From: Brevibacillus thermoruber 423
GTDB taxonomy: Bacteria; Bacillota; Bacilli; Brevibacillales; Brevibacillaceae
Assembly: GCF_000454065.1 (NCBI RefSeq)
Contig: NZ_ATNE01000001.1
Coordinates: 719,798 to 783,797 of the forward strand
Length of the DNA stretch: 64,000 bases
Direction of reading: 5' to 3'
Shown here: positions 9,889 through 18,270 of the stretch, piece by piece
How the letters are laid out: each line of letters opens with the position of its first letter
How positions within the stretch are numbered: the stretch's first letter is position 1
Program-made: the position numbers and the translations under genes
Notes under the pieces: generated by a model
Databases searched by the model: none
Told to the model about the DNA's origin: nothing
The model's input: the letters and a program-made list of their open reading frames with translations, nothing else

Positions 9889-10150
9889 GCTGTAGGGGCG
9901 GGACACTCATTGAGCCGTCTGAGATGGTCACTCCCGCCAAGTCTTGGCCATCGTTCCTCTATCTTCATTTGTCGAGTACATATTTTTTCGAAAAGCTTGA
10001 ATGCCATGACCTTCATCTGCGGCTTGCCTTTAGCAAATACGCCGTAGCTATAAACGATTGAATTATCGATGCCTCATCAAATAGATGTCTATTATTCATG
10101 CTTTGTTCATATACATATTCCTCCCTTTCTACTAGACGCCCTAATTTCAT
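9889..10150 (-). pseudogene. Possible frameshifted small gene of unknown identity
   Basis: Leftward from ATG 10150 one frame reads MKLGRLVEREEYVYEQSMNNRHLFDEASIIQSFIATAY... to TGA at 10013. In the next frame the text continues sensibly as YGVFAKGKPQMKVMAFKLFEKICTRQMKIEERWPRLGGSDHL... to TGA at 9889. The two fit together if one base was gained or lost near 10040. A further open stretch upstream (FLLALLLGLPKDLLKDITLSNAWLLGKLLR) overlaps the ATG by ATGA and is cut by the IS3 remnant at 10261. I do not recognise the protein. Composition alone supports coding, so this is tentative. Confidence 0.25.
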
Positions 10151-10260
10151 CTAAGTAGCTTTCCCAATAGCCAAGCATTGCTCAGCGTGATATCCTTCAA
10201 TAAATCTTTCGGTAACCCCAAAAGCAAAGCAAGCAAAAAAATAAACCACCAGCACTGAAG

Positions 10261-10620
10261 TGACCCCAAAAAGTTAGACAGTAATTTTAGTTAAGCCGCA
10301 AGTAAGGTTTGAGTTCGGTATTGCACTGGACTCAAGCCTTTTAATTTTGCCTTGATGCGTTTGTTGTTATAGTAGTCGATGTATTTTGCCAACTCTTGTT
10401 TAAAATGCTCAATGCTTTCAAACTCTTGCATATATAATAATTCCGATTTCAGGATACCAAAGAAGTTCTCCATGACAGCATTGTCATAACAGTTTCCTTT
10501 CCGCGACATACTCTGCGTGACGTTCTTCTCTTTCAATGCATGTTGGTACTTGCTCATTTGGTAATGCCAGCCTTGATCTGAGTGAATAAGCAGTTCGTCT
10601 TCACTTTCGGGTACATAACT
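10261..10620 (-). mobile_element. IS3-family remnant (one end and the 3' part of orfB)
   Basis: TGACCCCAAAAAGTTAGACA at 10261 matches the typical IS3/IS150-group terminal repeat. The element runs to about 10620, where the transposase frame stops being recognisable. The other end and about two thirds of the element are missing, and the sequence passes straight into the glpD downstream region. Confidence 0.85.
10291..10617 (-). pseudogene. IS3-family transposase OrfB, C-terminal fragment
   Basis: The frame reads [100 protein letters not shown]..., the last part of the rve-type integrase core. The second catalytic Asp (HSDQG) and the Glu (NAVMENFF) are present. The first Asp and all of OrfA are missing, so the product is inactive. 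The ATG at 10557 is internal and not a true start. Confidence 0.9.
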
Positions 10621-10630
10621 GAAGTCAAAT

Positions 10631-10657
10631 AGCCGTTGACCTTCTTTGTCAACGGCT
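10631..10657. terminator. Perfect 10-bp hairpin between glpD and the IS3 remnant
   Basis: AGCCGTTGAC, loop CTTCTTT, GTCAACGGCT. It sits just past the glpD stop codon (10667) and could end glpD transcription, but no uridine run follows on either strand, so its type is unsure. Confidence 0.45.
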
Positions 10658-10666
10658 TGTCAAAAA

Positions 10667-12373
10667 TCAATTGCAACGAGACTCCCTGTCAAGCGGACAA
10701 CGCGTTCCTTCCTCCAACGCCGCGTCGCTTTCCGGAAGCTGGCGGATCGACGCGATCAAGCGCGCGATCATCTCCCGCTGGCGTGCTGCCTCCGCGGCGT
10801 CCCATTTCCGTTCGTCCGCCATCAGCCTGACGACGCGCTCCGCCTGTTCTTCCGCCTTGTGCAGTTGAAAATAGGTCCAGCCGGTGCGCAGCCGCAGGAA
10901 GTCGACGGCGTGTACTGTCATCTCCTCCTCCACGGCGTATTGAATCTGCGCCCGCAGAAGCTGTTCGGGGGTAAGAGGAGGTCCCGGCAGCCGATCGTAA
11001 ATCCGCAGCGTGTTGGTGCCGTACGTGTCGAGCCACTCCTGCGCCGTCTCCCGGTCGACGCCTTTCTCCACCCCCAGCCGCAGCATCTCCCGCTTCCAGT
11101 CTTCATACCGCTCACGCCCGTTCCGCTCTCCGCCGCTGATCACAATCCGGTCGGTCGTGCAGCCGGGAAAGGACCGTCCTTCCCGCTCCCGCAGCGTCTG
11201 CGCCACCAGATCGACCACCTTTTCCGCCATCTTGCGGAAGCCCGTCAGCTTGCCTCCGGCGATGGTGATCAGGCCGGAAGGGGAATGAAACACCTCGTCT
11301 TTCCGCGACAGTTCCGACGGGCCTTTGCCCTCCTCGTAAATCAGCGGGCGCAGTCCGGCCCAATGGGAGAGCACGTCCCGCGGCTTCAGCCTGACATCGG
11401 GGAACATCGCGTTGACCGCGCGCAGCAGGTAGTCGCGGTCCGCGACGGTGGTGCGGGGCTGGTCGATGTCGTGTCGGTAGGGCGTGTCGGTCGTGCCGAT
11501 GTAGGTGATCGTGCCGCGCGGAATGACGAACACCATGCGCCCGTCCGGGGTGTCAAAGTACGCCGATTGCGCCACCGGCAGGCGGTCGTAGGCGACCACC
11601 AGATGGACGCCTTTCGTCAGATAGAGGCGCTTGCCGGCAAGCGAGCCGTCCAAGCGGCGCAGTTCGTCCACCCAGGGGCCGGCGGCGTTGACGACGCATG
11701 TGGCGTACAGATCAAACGTCCGGCCCGACACGCCATCCGCGACGCGCACCCCCGTCAACCGGCCGTTGTCGTAGAGAAACTGGCGCGCTTCCGCGTAATT
11801 GACCGCCCGTGCCCCGTGTGCCACAGCCGTCTTCATGATGTCGAGCGTCAGGCGGGCGTCGTCCGTGCGGTATTCCACGTAGAGTCCGCCTCCTTTTAGC
11901 CGGTCCCGCTTGAGCAGCGGCTCCTGCCGGATCGTCTCGTCGCGGCTGAGCATTTTCCGCCGTTCCGTGCGCTCCACGCCGGCCAGCAGGTCGTACAGGT
12001 AGAGGCCGACCGACGAGGCCAGGTAGCCGTAGGTTCCCCCTTGGTAGATCGGCAGCAGCATCGGGGCGGGAATGACCAGATGGGGGGCGTTTTTGTACAG
12101 GATGGCCCGTTCTCTCCCTACTTCCCGCACCAGCTTCACTTCCCCCTGCTTCAGATACCGGAGCCCGCCGTGAATCAGTTTGGTGGAGCGGCTGCTCGTC
12201 CCCGAACCGAAGTCCGCCTTTTCCACCACGGCCACCTTCATGCCGCGGACGCTGGCGTCCAGCGCGATGCCCGCACCGGTAATCCCGCCGCCGATCACGA
12301 GCAGGTCAAGCGTCTCCCCCGCCATCTCCTGAAGTACAGCCAGCCGGCTGCTCGCTGAAAATTTCATTTTCAC
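10667..12373 (-). CDS. glpD: Aerobic glycerol-3-phosphate dehydrogenase
   Basis: 568 residues. This FAD enzyme oxidises sn-glycerol-3-phosphate to dihydroxyacetone phosphate and passes electrons to quinone at the membrane. The N-terminal dinucleotide-binding motif is LDLLVIGGGITGAGIALDASVRG, followed by GSGTSSRSTKLIHGGLRYLKQ, the FAD family signature. A second motif, VNAAGPWVDELR, and the C-terminal DAO_C region (WLDTYGTNTLRIYDRL) are present. I chose GTG at 12373 (VKMKFSASS...) because GAGGAGG lies 7 nt upstream; the frame is open further up but without a better site. It follows glpP after a 213-bp gap with a terminator hairpin, so expression should depend on GlpP antitermination. A truncated IS sits downstream. 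Confidence 0.96.
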   Translation of the reverse strand: MKMKFSASSRLAVLQEMAGETLDLLVIGGGITGAGIALDASVRGMKVAVVEKADFGSGTSSRSTKLIHGGLRYLKQGEVKLVREVGRERAILYKNAPHLVIPAPMLLPIYQGGTYGYLASSVGLYLYDLLAGVERTERRKMLSRDETIRQEPLLKRDRLKGGGLYVEYRTDDARLTLDIMKTAVAHGARAVNYAEARQFLYDNGRLTGVRVADGVSGRTFDLYATCVVNAAGPWVDELRRLDGSLAGKRLYLTKGVHLVVAYDRLPVAQSAYFDTPDGRMVFVIPRGTITYIGTTDTPYRHDIDQPRTTVADRDYLLRAVNAMFPDVRLKPRDVLSHWAGLRPLIYEEGKGPSELSRKDEVFHSPSGLITIAGGKLTGFRKMAEKVVDLVAQTLREREGRSFPGCTTDRIVISGGERNGRERYEDWKREMLRLGVEKGVDRETAQEWLDTYGTNTLRIYDRLPGPPLTPEQLLRAQIQYAVEEEMTVHAVDFLRLRTGWTYFQLHKAEEQAERVVRLMADERKWDAAEAARQREMIARLIASIRQLPESDAALEEGTRCPLDRESRCN

Positions 12374-12463
12374 ACAAAAGCCTCCTCTCCGGCAGGACGA
12401 AGCCTCCCTGTTGCAGCCGCTTCGCCCGCGCCGGTTCTTCTCACGCGCTCCATGTTTCATGCC

Positions 12464-12528
12464 GAAAAAAACCCCCTGTGAAAAGTGCGGCCTGCCATCA
12501 TCAGACAAGCCGTCCTTTCAAGGGGGTT
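12464..12528 (-). promoter_or_regulatory. Leader terminator/antiterminator ahead of glpD (probable GlpP target)
   Basis: On the minus strand AACCCCCTTGAAAGG pairs across a ~30-nt loop with CTTTTCACAGGGGGTT, followed by TTTTTT, about 90 nt upstream of the glpD start. In Bacillus subtilis, GlpP bound to glycerol-3-phosphate lets polymerase read through a terminator in the glpD leader. The gene order glpP-hairpin-glpD here fits that model. Direct binding is inferred. Confidence 0.75.
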
Positions 12529-12586
12529 CTCCTGTTCTCTTCCCTTTTTCCTATTCACAAGAAGACTTACACGAAAACTACGTCCA

Positions 12587-13144
12587 CTAAAACCACAGGT
12601 CCTTGGTGCCGACCGACACGGCCAGCGCCCCTGCGGCAAGCGCGTCGTCAATTTCCTGCTTGGTGCCGACCAGTCCGCCGGCGATGATGGGCAGCGGCGT
12701 CAGGCCGGTCATCTCCTGGATCACCCTCGGCATCACGCCGGGCATCACTTCGACCGCGTCCGGCATGCTCTGCTCCACGACCTTGATGCCTTTGATCACG
12801 GCGTTGCGATCGATCAGAAAGATGCGCTGAATCGCCATCAGCCCCATCTCCTTGGCGACCCGAATCAGGTTGCTGCGGGTGGAGATGATGCCGGTCGGCG
12901 CGATGTTTTGGGCCACGTACGCCACGCCGCTTTTGTCAGGGGCGATGCCCTCGATGAACTCCATGTGCAAAAAGACGCATTTGCCGGCCTGCTTGATCCG
13001 GTCCACCAGTTCCTTGATGTTGAAAATCGAGCCGGTCAACAGAAAGACGATATTCACGTCGCTTTTGATCGCGTCGTCCACATCGGCTTCCGATTGAACC
13101 GCGGCGATGGTCTGGTGTTCGACAAGATCGACAATAGGATACAT
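12587..13144 (-). CDS. glpP: Glycerol operon antiterminator GlpP
   Basis: 185 residues, the usual length for GlpP. This TIM-barrel-like RNA-binding regulator senses glycerol-3-phosphate and prevents early termination in glycerol genes. Conserved text includes VFLLTGSIFNIKELVDRIKQAGK, VFLHMEFIEGI, GIISTRSNLI and PIIAGGLVGTKQEIDDALAAGALAVSVGTKDLW, whose GG...G phosphate-binding loop resembles other phosphate-binding barrels. GGAGGGTAACGG precedes ATG 13144. It is the fifth gene of a same-strand run (binding protein, ATPase, permease, phosphatase, glpP) and sits directly before the glpD leader. The usual neighbours glpF and glpK are not in this window. Confidence 0.95.
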   Translation of the reverse strand: MYPIVDLVEHQTIAAVQSEADVDDAIKSDVNIVFLLTGSIFNIKELVDRIKQAGKCVFLHMEFIEGIAPDKSGVAYVAQNIAPTGIISTRSNLIRVAKEMGLMAIQRIFLIDRNAVIKGIKVVEQSMPDAVEVMPGVMPRVIQEMTGLTPLPIIAGGLVGTKQEIDDALAAGALAVSVGTKDLWF

Positions 13145-13192
13145 CCGTTACCCTCCAGGTCAGGTTGGTTGCTCCTATTATACCACCACTTT

Positions 13193-13963
13193 CTAAATGT
13201 TCACAATTTCTTTAATACTGTTTAAAATGTAGCGCGGACGGTATTCGCTCCGCTCGGCCATCTCCCTGGTGGAGATGCCGGTCAGCACGAGGACGGAATT
13301 CATCCCGGTGTCATTGCCCATCTTGATGTCCGTTTCCAGCCGGTCGCCCACCATGTAGCAGGAAGCGTAGTCCAGCCCCAGATGGCAGACGGCCGCTTCC
13401 GCCGCGATCGGGGAGGGTTTGCCCACCACGAGGTCGACCGGCCTGCCCGTCGCCCCTTCCAATGCCCCGATAAACGCGCCGGTGTCCGGGATTTGTCCGT
13501 CTTCCAGCGGGCACGTCCGGTCCGGGTTGGACGCGATCACCTTGGCTCCCCGCACCGCCGCCTGGTACAAAGCGTTCAGCATCCCGTAGCTGAACTGCCG
13601 GTCCCACGACAGGACGACGTACTGCACATCGTGCGGGTCGTCGCTCATGACGATGCCGTGCGCCGCCAGCTCGTCACGGATCGGCTGCTCCCCGATGACC
13701 AGCACCCGCTCGCCCGGCTGCATCACCCGCTGCAGGTACCGGGCCGTGATCAGCGAAGAGTTGAGCACGTCGTCCACCGTTGTAGGGATGCCCATTTTCG
13801 TCAGCTTCTCCGCGTAGGACTGGCGGGTGGCGATCGGCTTGTTGGAGAGGAACACCACCTTGTCGCCGCGCGCCCGCAGCGTCCGGATCGCCTCCGCCGC
13901 CCCCTCAATCAAACGGTCCCCCAGATAGACCGTACCGTCGAGGTCAAAGATAAACCCTCTCAT
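13193..13963 (-). CDS. HAD-IIA (NagD-like) phosphatase, possibly acting on a phosphorylated polyol or sugar
   Basis: 256 residues. HAD motif I is FIFDLDGTVYLG (nucleophile Asp and +2 Asp), motif II VVFLSNKP, motif III the Lys of LVVGKPSP, and motif IV CYMVGDRLETDIKMGNDTGM. The C2a cap between motifs II and III defines the NagD/AraL/phosphoglycolate phosphatase-like group, whose known substrates include phosphoglycolate, glycerol-3-phosphate, pNPP and sugar phosphates. AAGGAG lies 10 nt before ATG 13963. It is 12 bp after the permease gene and 48 bp before glpP, so all are probably one operon. The context makes a phosphate ester taken up by the adjacent transporter a reasonable substrate; this is inference. 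Confidence 0.85.
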   Translation of the reverse strand: MRGFIFDLDGTVYLGDRLIEGAAEAIRTLRARGDKVVFLSNKPIATRQSYAEKLTKMGIPTTVDDVLNSSLITARYLQRVMQPGERVLVIGEQPIRDELAAHGIVMSDDPHDVQYVVLSWDRQFSYGMLNALYQAAVRGAKVIASNPDRTCPLEDGQIPDTGAFIGALEGATGRPVDLVVGKPSPIAAEAAVCHLGLDYASCYMVGDRLETDIKMGNDTGMNSVLVLTGISTREMAERSEYRPRYILNSIKEIVNI

Positions 13964-13975
13964 TGCCCGTTCTCC

Positions 13976-15682
13976 TTAGTACAGTTGGTCTTTGGTCAGT
14001 TTTTTCGCCAGGGACTGCAGCGCGATGACAATGGCGATGATCAGGATCGCCATCGCCGAAGCGGTGTAGTACTCGCCGCGCAGCAGGTTCTGAAACACGG
14101 CCAGGCTCATCGGCGCCCAATCCGTCGGAGCGAGCAGGAGCGAGATGCTGGTCTCCTTGATCACCGTCACGAACACCAGTATGGCGCCCGCCGCGATGCC
14201 CGGCAGCATCAGCGGGCCGATGACCGTAACCGCCGCCAACAGGTTGGAGGCGCCCAGGTTGACGGCCGCTTCTTCGATGTCTTTGCGGATCGCCATCATC
14301 GAACTCATCGTCGAGCGAATCATGTACGGCATCCGCCGAATCGTGTAGGCGACGATCAGCAAGAGGGCGGTGCCGGTCAATTTCAGCGGCGCCGTATTAA
14401 ACGTCTGGATCAGCGCAATCCCCAGGGAAATCCCCGGCACGATCAGCGGGATCGACGAGACGAAGTCAAGCCCGCCGGAGCCGCGCCGCACCACGAAGTA
14501 CGAGACAAACGTGGCGATCACGACGCTCAGCACCAGCGCTCCGGCCGCCAGCACCAGGCTGTTCACGATATTTTTATGCGACGTGCTGAAGATGGTCAGG
14601 TAGTGCTTCAGCGTGTAGCCGTCGGGCAGGGCGTGATGCCCCCAGGTGGTCGCCAGCGACGAGAGAAAGACGGACCCGACGGCCAAAAGCGGCACCAGCA
14701 TCACCAGGAAGGTGTAGATAGTGAGCACGGCGACGACCCCTTTGTGGTCGTTCAGCTTCTGCCGCGTCGGCTTGCCCGAGATGGTGCCGTACTCCTTCCC
14801 TTTGACCACCAACCGCTGCAGCCAGAAAAAGAAGGCGGCCACCAGCAGCATGATCACGGTCAGGACGGCCGAGCCCGCCCAGTTGTAGAAGCCGGCGATC
14901 TCGCGGTACGCCTCGACCACGATCAGGTTCAGGTCTTTGGGCGCCAGAATGATCGGCGTGCCGAAATCGGAAAAGCTGACGGTAAAAATCAGCAGCATGC
15001 TGGAGACGATCCCCGGCACGGCCAGCGGCAGCGTCACCCGCAAAAAGGTGTACCAGCCTTGCGCCCCCAGGTTTTGCGACGCTTCCTCCAGCGTCAGGTC
15101 GCTGATCTTGAACGCCGCCACCATCGGCCAAAGCGCGTAGGGAAAGAAGAAAAAGACCTGTACCAGCACGATTCCCAACATCGACTGCACGTCAAACAGC
15201 ACGCCTTCGCCGCCTAGCGACCGGTAGATGTGGTTGACCCACCCGGTCTTGCCGAACATCAGGGTAAACGCGTAGGACGAGATGAACGTCGGCACCACCA
15301 GCGGGATGGTGCAGAGCGCGGCGAAGAACGGCTTCCACGGCATGGTGGTGCGGGCGAAGGCGTAGGCGATCGGCAGCACCAACACCGTCACCAGCAGCGC
15401 CACCCCCGTGCTCAGCTTCAGGCTGTTGACCAGCGCGGCGAAGTACCCCGTGCCTTCAAACAGCGACGAGTACGCGTCCAGCGACAGGTGAGAGAGCTTC
15501 TTCAGCGTGGACGACAAAATTTTCTGACTGGTCAGGCTGCCAAACAGGTTGACCGGCTCTCCCGTCAGGCTGACGAGCAGGATGGAAAACAGCGGGACCA
15601 GCAAAAACACAAGGAAAAAGAGATAAATCAACCATTTCAGCACGGTAAAGCCGTTGAAGGTAAAGGAGTGCCGCTGTTTCAT
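13976..15682 (-). CDS. ABC importer permease, two fused membrane domains (FbpB/AfuB-like)
   Basis: 568 residues with about twelve membrane segments in two homologous halves. Each half has a binding-protein-dependent transport signature: EEASQNLGAQGWYTFLRVTLPLAVPGI in the first and EEAAVNLGASNLLAAVTVIGPLMLPGI in the second, the EAA loops that dock with the ATPase. This single-chain double permease is typical of the ferric iron, sugar-phosphate (AfuB) and 2-aminoethylphosphonate families. Its ATG overlaps the ATPase stop by four bases, so the genes are translationally coupled. Substrate cannot be read from the permease; see the binding protein and the glp context. Confidence 0.93.
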   Translation of the reverse strand: MKQRHSFTFNGFTVLKWLIYLFFLVFLLVPLFSILLVSLTGEPVNLFGSLTSQKILSSTLKKLSHLSLDAYSSLFEGTGYFAALVNSLKLSTGVALLVTVLVLPIAYAFARTTMPWKPFFAALCTIPLVVPTFISSYAFTLMFGKTGWVNHIYRSLGGEGVLFDVQSMLGIVLVQVFFFFPYALWPMVAAFKISDLTLEEASQNLGAQGWYTFLRVTLPLAVPGIVSSMLLIFTVSFSDFGTPIILAPKDLNLIVVEAYREIAGFYNWAGSAVLTVIMLLVAAFFFWLQRLVVKGKEYGTISGKPTRQKLNDHKGVVAVLTIYTFLVMLVPLLAVGSVFLSSLATTWGHHALPDGYTLKHYLTIFSTSHKNIVNSLVLAAGALVLSVVIATFVSYFVVRRGSGGLDFVSSIPLIVPGISLGIALIQTFNTAPLKLTGTALLLIVAYTIRRMPYMIRSTMSSMMAIRKDIEEAAVNLGASNLLAAVTVIGPLMLPGIAAGAILVFVTVIKETSISLLLAPTDWAPMSLAVFQNLLRGEYYTASAMAILIIAIVIALQSLAKKLTKDQLY

Positions 15683-16809
15683 AAGATCACCACGACATTC
15701 GGATCGATTGCCAGCTTCACGTTCGTCCCCGCCGGCAGCAGCGGGCTGCCCGCTTCAAAGGTTTTGTCCACTTCCACCTGCAGTTCGCCGACCTGCACGT
15801 CGTAGCGGATGGTCGAACCCAGATAGGTGGACATGGAAATCGTGCCTTCCAGCAGGTTGTCGCCCGTATCCACCTGCGCCCCGTCCGCAAACAGTCGGAT
15901 GCTTTCCGGCCGGATGATCACGTCCACTTCGCTGCGGTTGGTCGGAAACGCGGAGCGAATCACCCCGTCGCCGACGAGCTGCAGCACGGTGCCCGCCTCG
16001 CCGGACTCCTTCACCGTCGCTTTGAAGATGTTGGACGCGCCGACGAAATCGGCGACAAACGTGGAGGCCGGTTGGCTGTACAGGGCCGTGGGCGTGTCCA
16101 CCTGCACCAGCCTGCCGCCCTGCATCACGGCCACGCGGTCGGCCATGCTCATCGCTTCTTCCTGGTCGTGGGTCACAAAGATCGTCGTGATCCCCACTTT
16201 CTGCTGGATGCGCCGAATGGTGACGCGCATGCTGCTGCGCAGCTTCTTGTCCAGGTTGGACAGCGGCTCGTCCATCAGCAGGACGGCCGGCTCCATGATC
16301 AGCGCCCGGGCCAGCGCCACGCGCTGCTGCTGGCCGCCGGACAACTGTCCGGGCAGGCGGTCGGCGAGGTGGCCCAGTTCGACGAAATCAAGGGCGTCGC
16401 GCACCTTTTTTTCGGTGTCCTTGTCCACTTTCCCCAGCTTGCGGTTGAGCATGTGGGCCAGCACGGACAGCTTCGTGTCCAGGCCGCCCTGGTAAAAGCG
16501 GCGCACCTGCAGGCTGTAGGCGACGTTTTCAAACACGCTGAGATGGGGGAACAGCGCGTAGCTCTGAAACACCATGCCGCAGTTCCGCTGGTTGGCGGGC
16601 ACATGGCTCACATCCCGCTCCCCGATGAAAATCTTTCCCGCGGTGGGGCTTTCAAAACCGGCCACACAGCGCATGGTCGTCGTTTTTCCGCAGCCGGAAG
16701 GTCCCAGAAGGGCGAAGAATTCGCCCTCGCGAATCTCCAGATTGACGTCTTCCAAAGCAGTGATTCCGTTGAATTGTTTATGCAAGTGTTCGATTCGAAC
16801 CGACCCCAT
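15679..16809 (-). CDS. ABC importer ATPase (PotA/FbpC/AfuC-like)
   Basis: 376 residues. Walker A GPSGCGKTTT, Q-loop VFQSYALFPHL, signature LSGGQQQRVALARAL, Walker B VLLMDEPLSNLD and H-loop IFVTHDQEEA are all intact. The region from about residue 240 is a TOBE-type regulatory domain (VDVIIRPESIRLF, YLGSTIRYDVQVGELQVEV). An insertion of about 25 residues after FENVAYSLQVRR (FYQGGLDTKLSVLAHMLNRKLGKVD) is longer than in most FbpC proteins. AGGAGG lies upstream of ATG 16809. It sits between the binding protein and the double permease, completing one importer. Confidence 0.94.
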   Translation of the reverse strand: MGSVRIEHLHKQFNGITALEDVNLEIREGEFFALLGPSGCGKTTTMRCVAGFESPTAGKIFIGERDVSHVPANQRNCGMVFQSYALFPHLSVFENVAYSLQVRRFYQGGLDTKLSVLAHMLNRKLGKVDKDTEKKVRDALDFVELGHLADRLPGQLSGGQQQRVALARALIMEPAVLLMDEPLSNLDKKLRSSMRVTIRRIQQKVGITTIFVTHDQEEAMSMADRVAVMQGGRLVQVDTPTALYSQPASTFVADFVGASNIFKATVKESGEAGTVLQLVGDGVIRSAFPTNRSEVDVIIRPESIRLFADGAQVDTGDNLLEGTISMSTYLGSTIRYDVQVGELQVEVDKTFEAGSPLLPAGTNVKLAIDPNVVVIL

Positions 16810-16821
16810 CCAAGAGCCTCC

Positions 16822-17892
16822 TTACTGGAATTTTTGCCGCCACTCGCTGCGCACCCGGTCGTAGTTGTTCACGACCCAGTCGACGTCCAGCTCCTGCGCG
16901 TGCGGGATGACATTTTCCAGGGTAAGCGGCGTTTTCGACTCCACTTCTTTGGAGATCGGGATGTGGTACCAGTTGGCCAGCGTCTGCTGCCCTTCCTTGG
17001 ACAGCAGGTAGTCGATCAGCGCCTTGCCGCCGTCGGGGTTCGGGCCGTCCTTCACCAGCGACACCGGGTTGACGATGACCGGCGTCTTGTCCGGCACGAT
17101 GAAATCGATTTTCTCCCCCTTGGCCTTCATCTCGTACGCCATGAAGTCAAAGGCGATCGCAATGTGTGCCTCCCCTTTGGCAACCGCTTTGGAAGGCGCG
17201 GAGCCGGAGTCGGGCATGGCGCTCATCTGTTCCACCAGCTTTTTGAAGTAGTCCCAGCCCTGCTCTTCGCCGCGGGCCATCAGTTGGCTCAGCACGGTGA
17301 GGGTCGCGGTGCCGGACGCGGCCGGGTTGGGCATCTGGATTTTGCCTTTCCATTTGGGATCGAGCAGGTCATCCCAGGTTTTCGGCGCCTCTTCCGGCTT
17401 CACCAGGTCGCTGTTGTAGGCGAACCCGAGCACGAACACCTCCGCGCCGATCCACTTCCAGTCCTTGTCGCGGAGTTTGATGCCGTCCCGTACTTCCGGC
17501 CAATCCTTGATCGCTTCCGGCGTATACGATGTGATGATGTCCTTGTCCTTGGCCGCCTCGAACGGCAGGAATCCGCCGCCGCCGTACCAGACGTCGCCCT
17601 GCGGGTTGTCTTTTTCCGCGATCATGCGGTTGACCAGCACGTTGGTCCCGGCGTACTGCACGTTGATGGAGGACCCTTTGTAAGCCTTTTCAAAATTGAG
17701 CCCGATCTCTTTGGTCATATCCGGCGTCTCCGGCGAATAGAGCGCGATTGGTCCCAGTTCCTTCGCTCCCGCCGATCCGTTCCCTGCCGGTGTGCCGCCG
17801 GGCGAAGCCTCTTCGCCGGAGGAGCACCCCGCCAGGGCGACAGTGGAGAGCAAAACGGCCGCGGCTGCGACGTTCATCCATTTTTTCAACAT
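16822..17892 (-). CDS. ABC importer substrate-binding lipoprotein (AfuA/FbpA-like family)
   Basis: 356 residues with a lipoprotein signal, MLKKWMNVAAAAVLLSTVALAGCSS, whose lipobox LAGC anchors it outside the membrane. The mature part is a periplasmic-binding type II fold: PDMTKEIGLNFEKAYKGSSINVQYAGTNVLVNRMIAE, GDVWYGGGG, TWDDLLDPKWKGKIQMPNPAASGT and VKDGPNPDGGKALIDYLLSKEGQ, all usual in iron(III)/sugar-phosphate/phosphonate binding proteins. The paired tyrosines that bind iron in FbpA are not evident, so an anionic organic phosphate is at least as likely. AGAGGGG precedes the ATG. It is the first gene of the operon, behind an attenuator-like hairpin. Confidence 0.9.
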   Translation of the reverse strand: MLKKWMNVAAAAVLLSTVALAGCSSGEEASPGGTPAGNGSAGAKELGPIALYSPETPDMTKEIGLNFEKAYKGSSINVQYAGTNVLVNRMIAEKDNPQGDVWYGGGGFLPFEAAKDKDIITSYTPEAIKDWPEVRDGIKLRDKDWKWIGAEVFVLGFAYNSDLVKPEEAPKTWDDLLDPKWKGKIQMPNPAASGTATLTVLSQLMARGEEQGWDYFKKLVEQMSAMPDSGSAPSKAVAKGEAHIAIAFDFMAYEMKAKGEKIDFIVPDKTPVIVNPVSLVKDGPNPDGGKALIDYLLSKEGQQTLANWYHIPISKEVESKTPLTLENVIPHAQELDVDWVVNNYDRVRSEWRQKFQ

Positions 17893-17956
17893 GCGTCAGA
17901 CCCCTCTTTCTATTTATTGTTGATCGAATAGTCAAATAGTTTGGCAGGAGAAAAAG

Positions 17957-18017
17957 AAAAACCCTCACGTAGATAAACACATCCCCTTGGGAGTGTGTTT
18001 ACGGGTAAGGGTTTTCT
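17957..18017 (-). promoter_or_regulatory. Attenuator-like hairpin in the leader of the importer operon
   Basis: On the minus strand AAACCCT...GTAAACACA pairs with TGTGTTTA...TGAGGGTTT around a CCCAAGGGG tip, followed by a T-rich tract. It lies about 65 nt upstream of the binding protein start, where no gene needs to be ended, so it is likely a conditional terminator. GlpP control is a reasonable guess because glpP is in the operon. Confidence 0.65.
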
Positions 18018-18191
18018 CCGTTTCTCCGCCTAACCGTATGGGAAAATATGCTATCCGATCAACGTTTCTTTAAGTATAACCAGATCCATCTCTTTCTGTC
18101 AATGAAGACGCTTAAATTTTTCAGACAAGTCGGACTGCTGGAGTCTCCGGTCACGGTCACGAGACGCACGGACATCTTACAAATTTTGCCC

Positions 18192-18219
18192 TTGATTTTG
18201 CCCCGTTTTTCTATATACT
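18192..18219 (+). promoter_or_regulatory. SigA-type promoter for the lysine riboswitch operon
   Basis: TTGATT (18192-18197) and TATACT (18214-18219) with a 16-bp spacer, placed about 40 nt before the riboswitch. Confidence 0.6.
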
Positions 18220-18244
18220 TGAACCATAACATAACTGCATAGAT

Positions 18245-18270
18245 TATCCTCATCAAATACGATGAGGATA
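18245..18270 (+). promoter_or_regulatory. Perfect 10-bp hairpin overlapping the 5' strand of riboswitch P1
   Basis: TATCCTCATC, loop AAATAC, GATGAGGATA. The right arm includes the bases expected to form the riboswitch basal helix (GGATAG with CTATC at 18439-18443), so the two pairings compete. Confidence 0.6.

Noticed and set aside
9780..10061. A 93-residue + strand protein
   Set aside because: No ribosome binding site, unlikely composition, and better coding signs on the other strand.
13382..15217. A 611-codon + strand frame across the permease and phosphatase genes
   Set aside because: Very rich in Arg, Gln, His and Asp, the typical sign of an antisense frame; the minus strand has clear transporter motifs.
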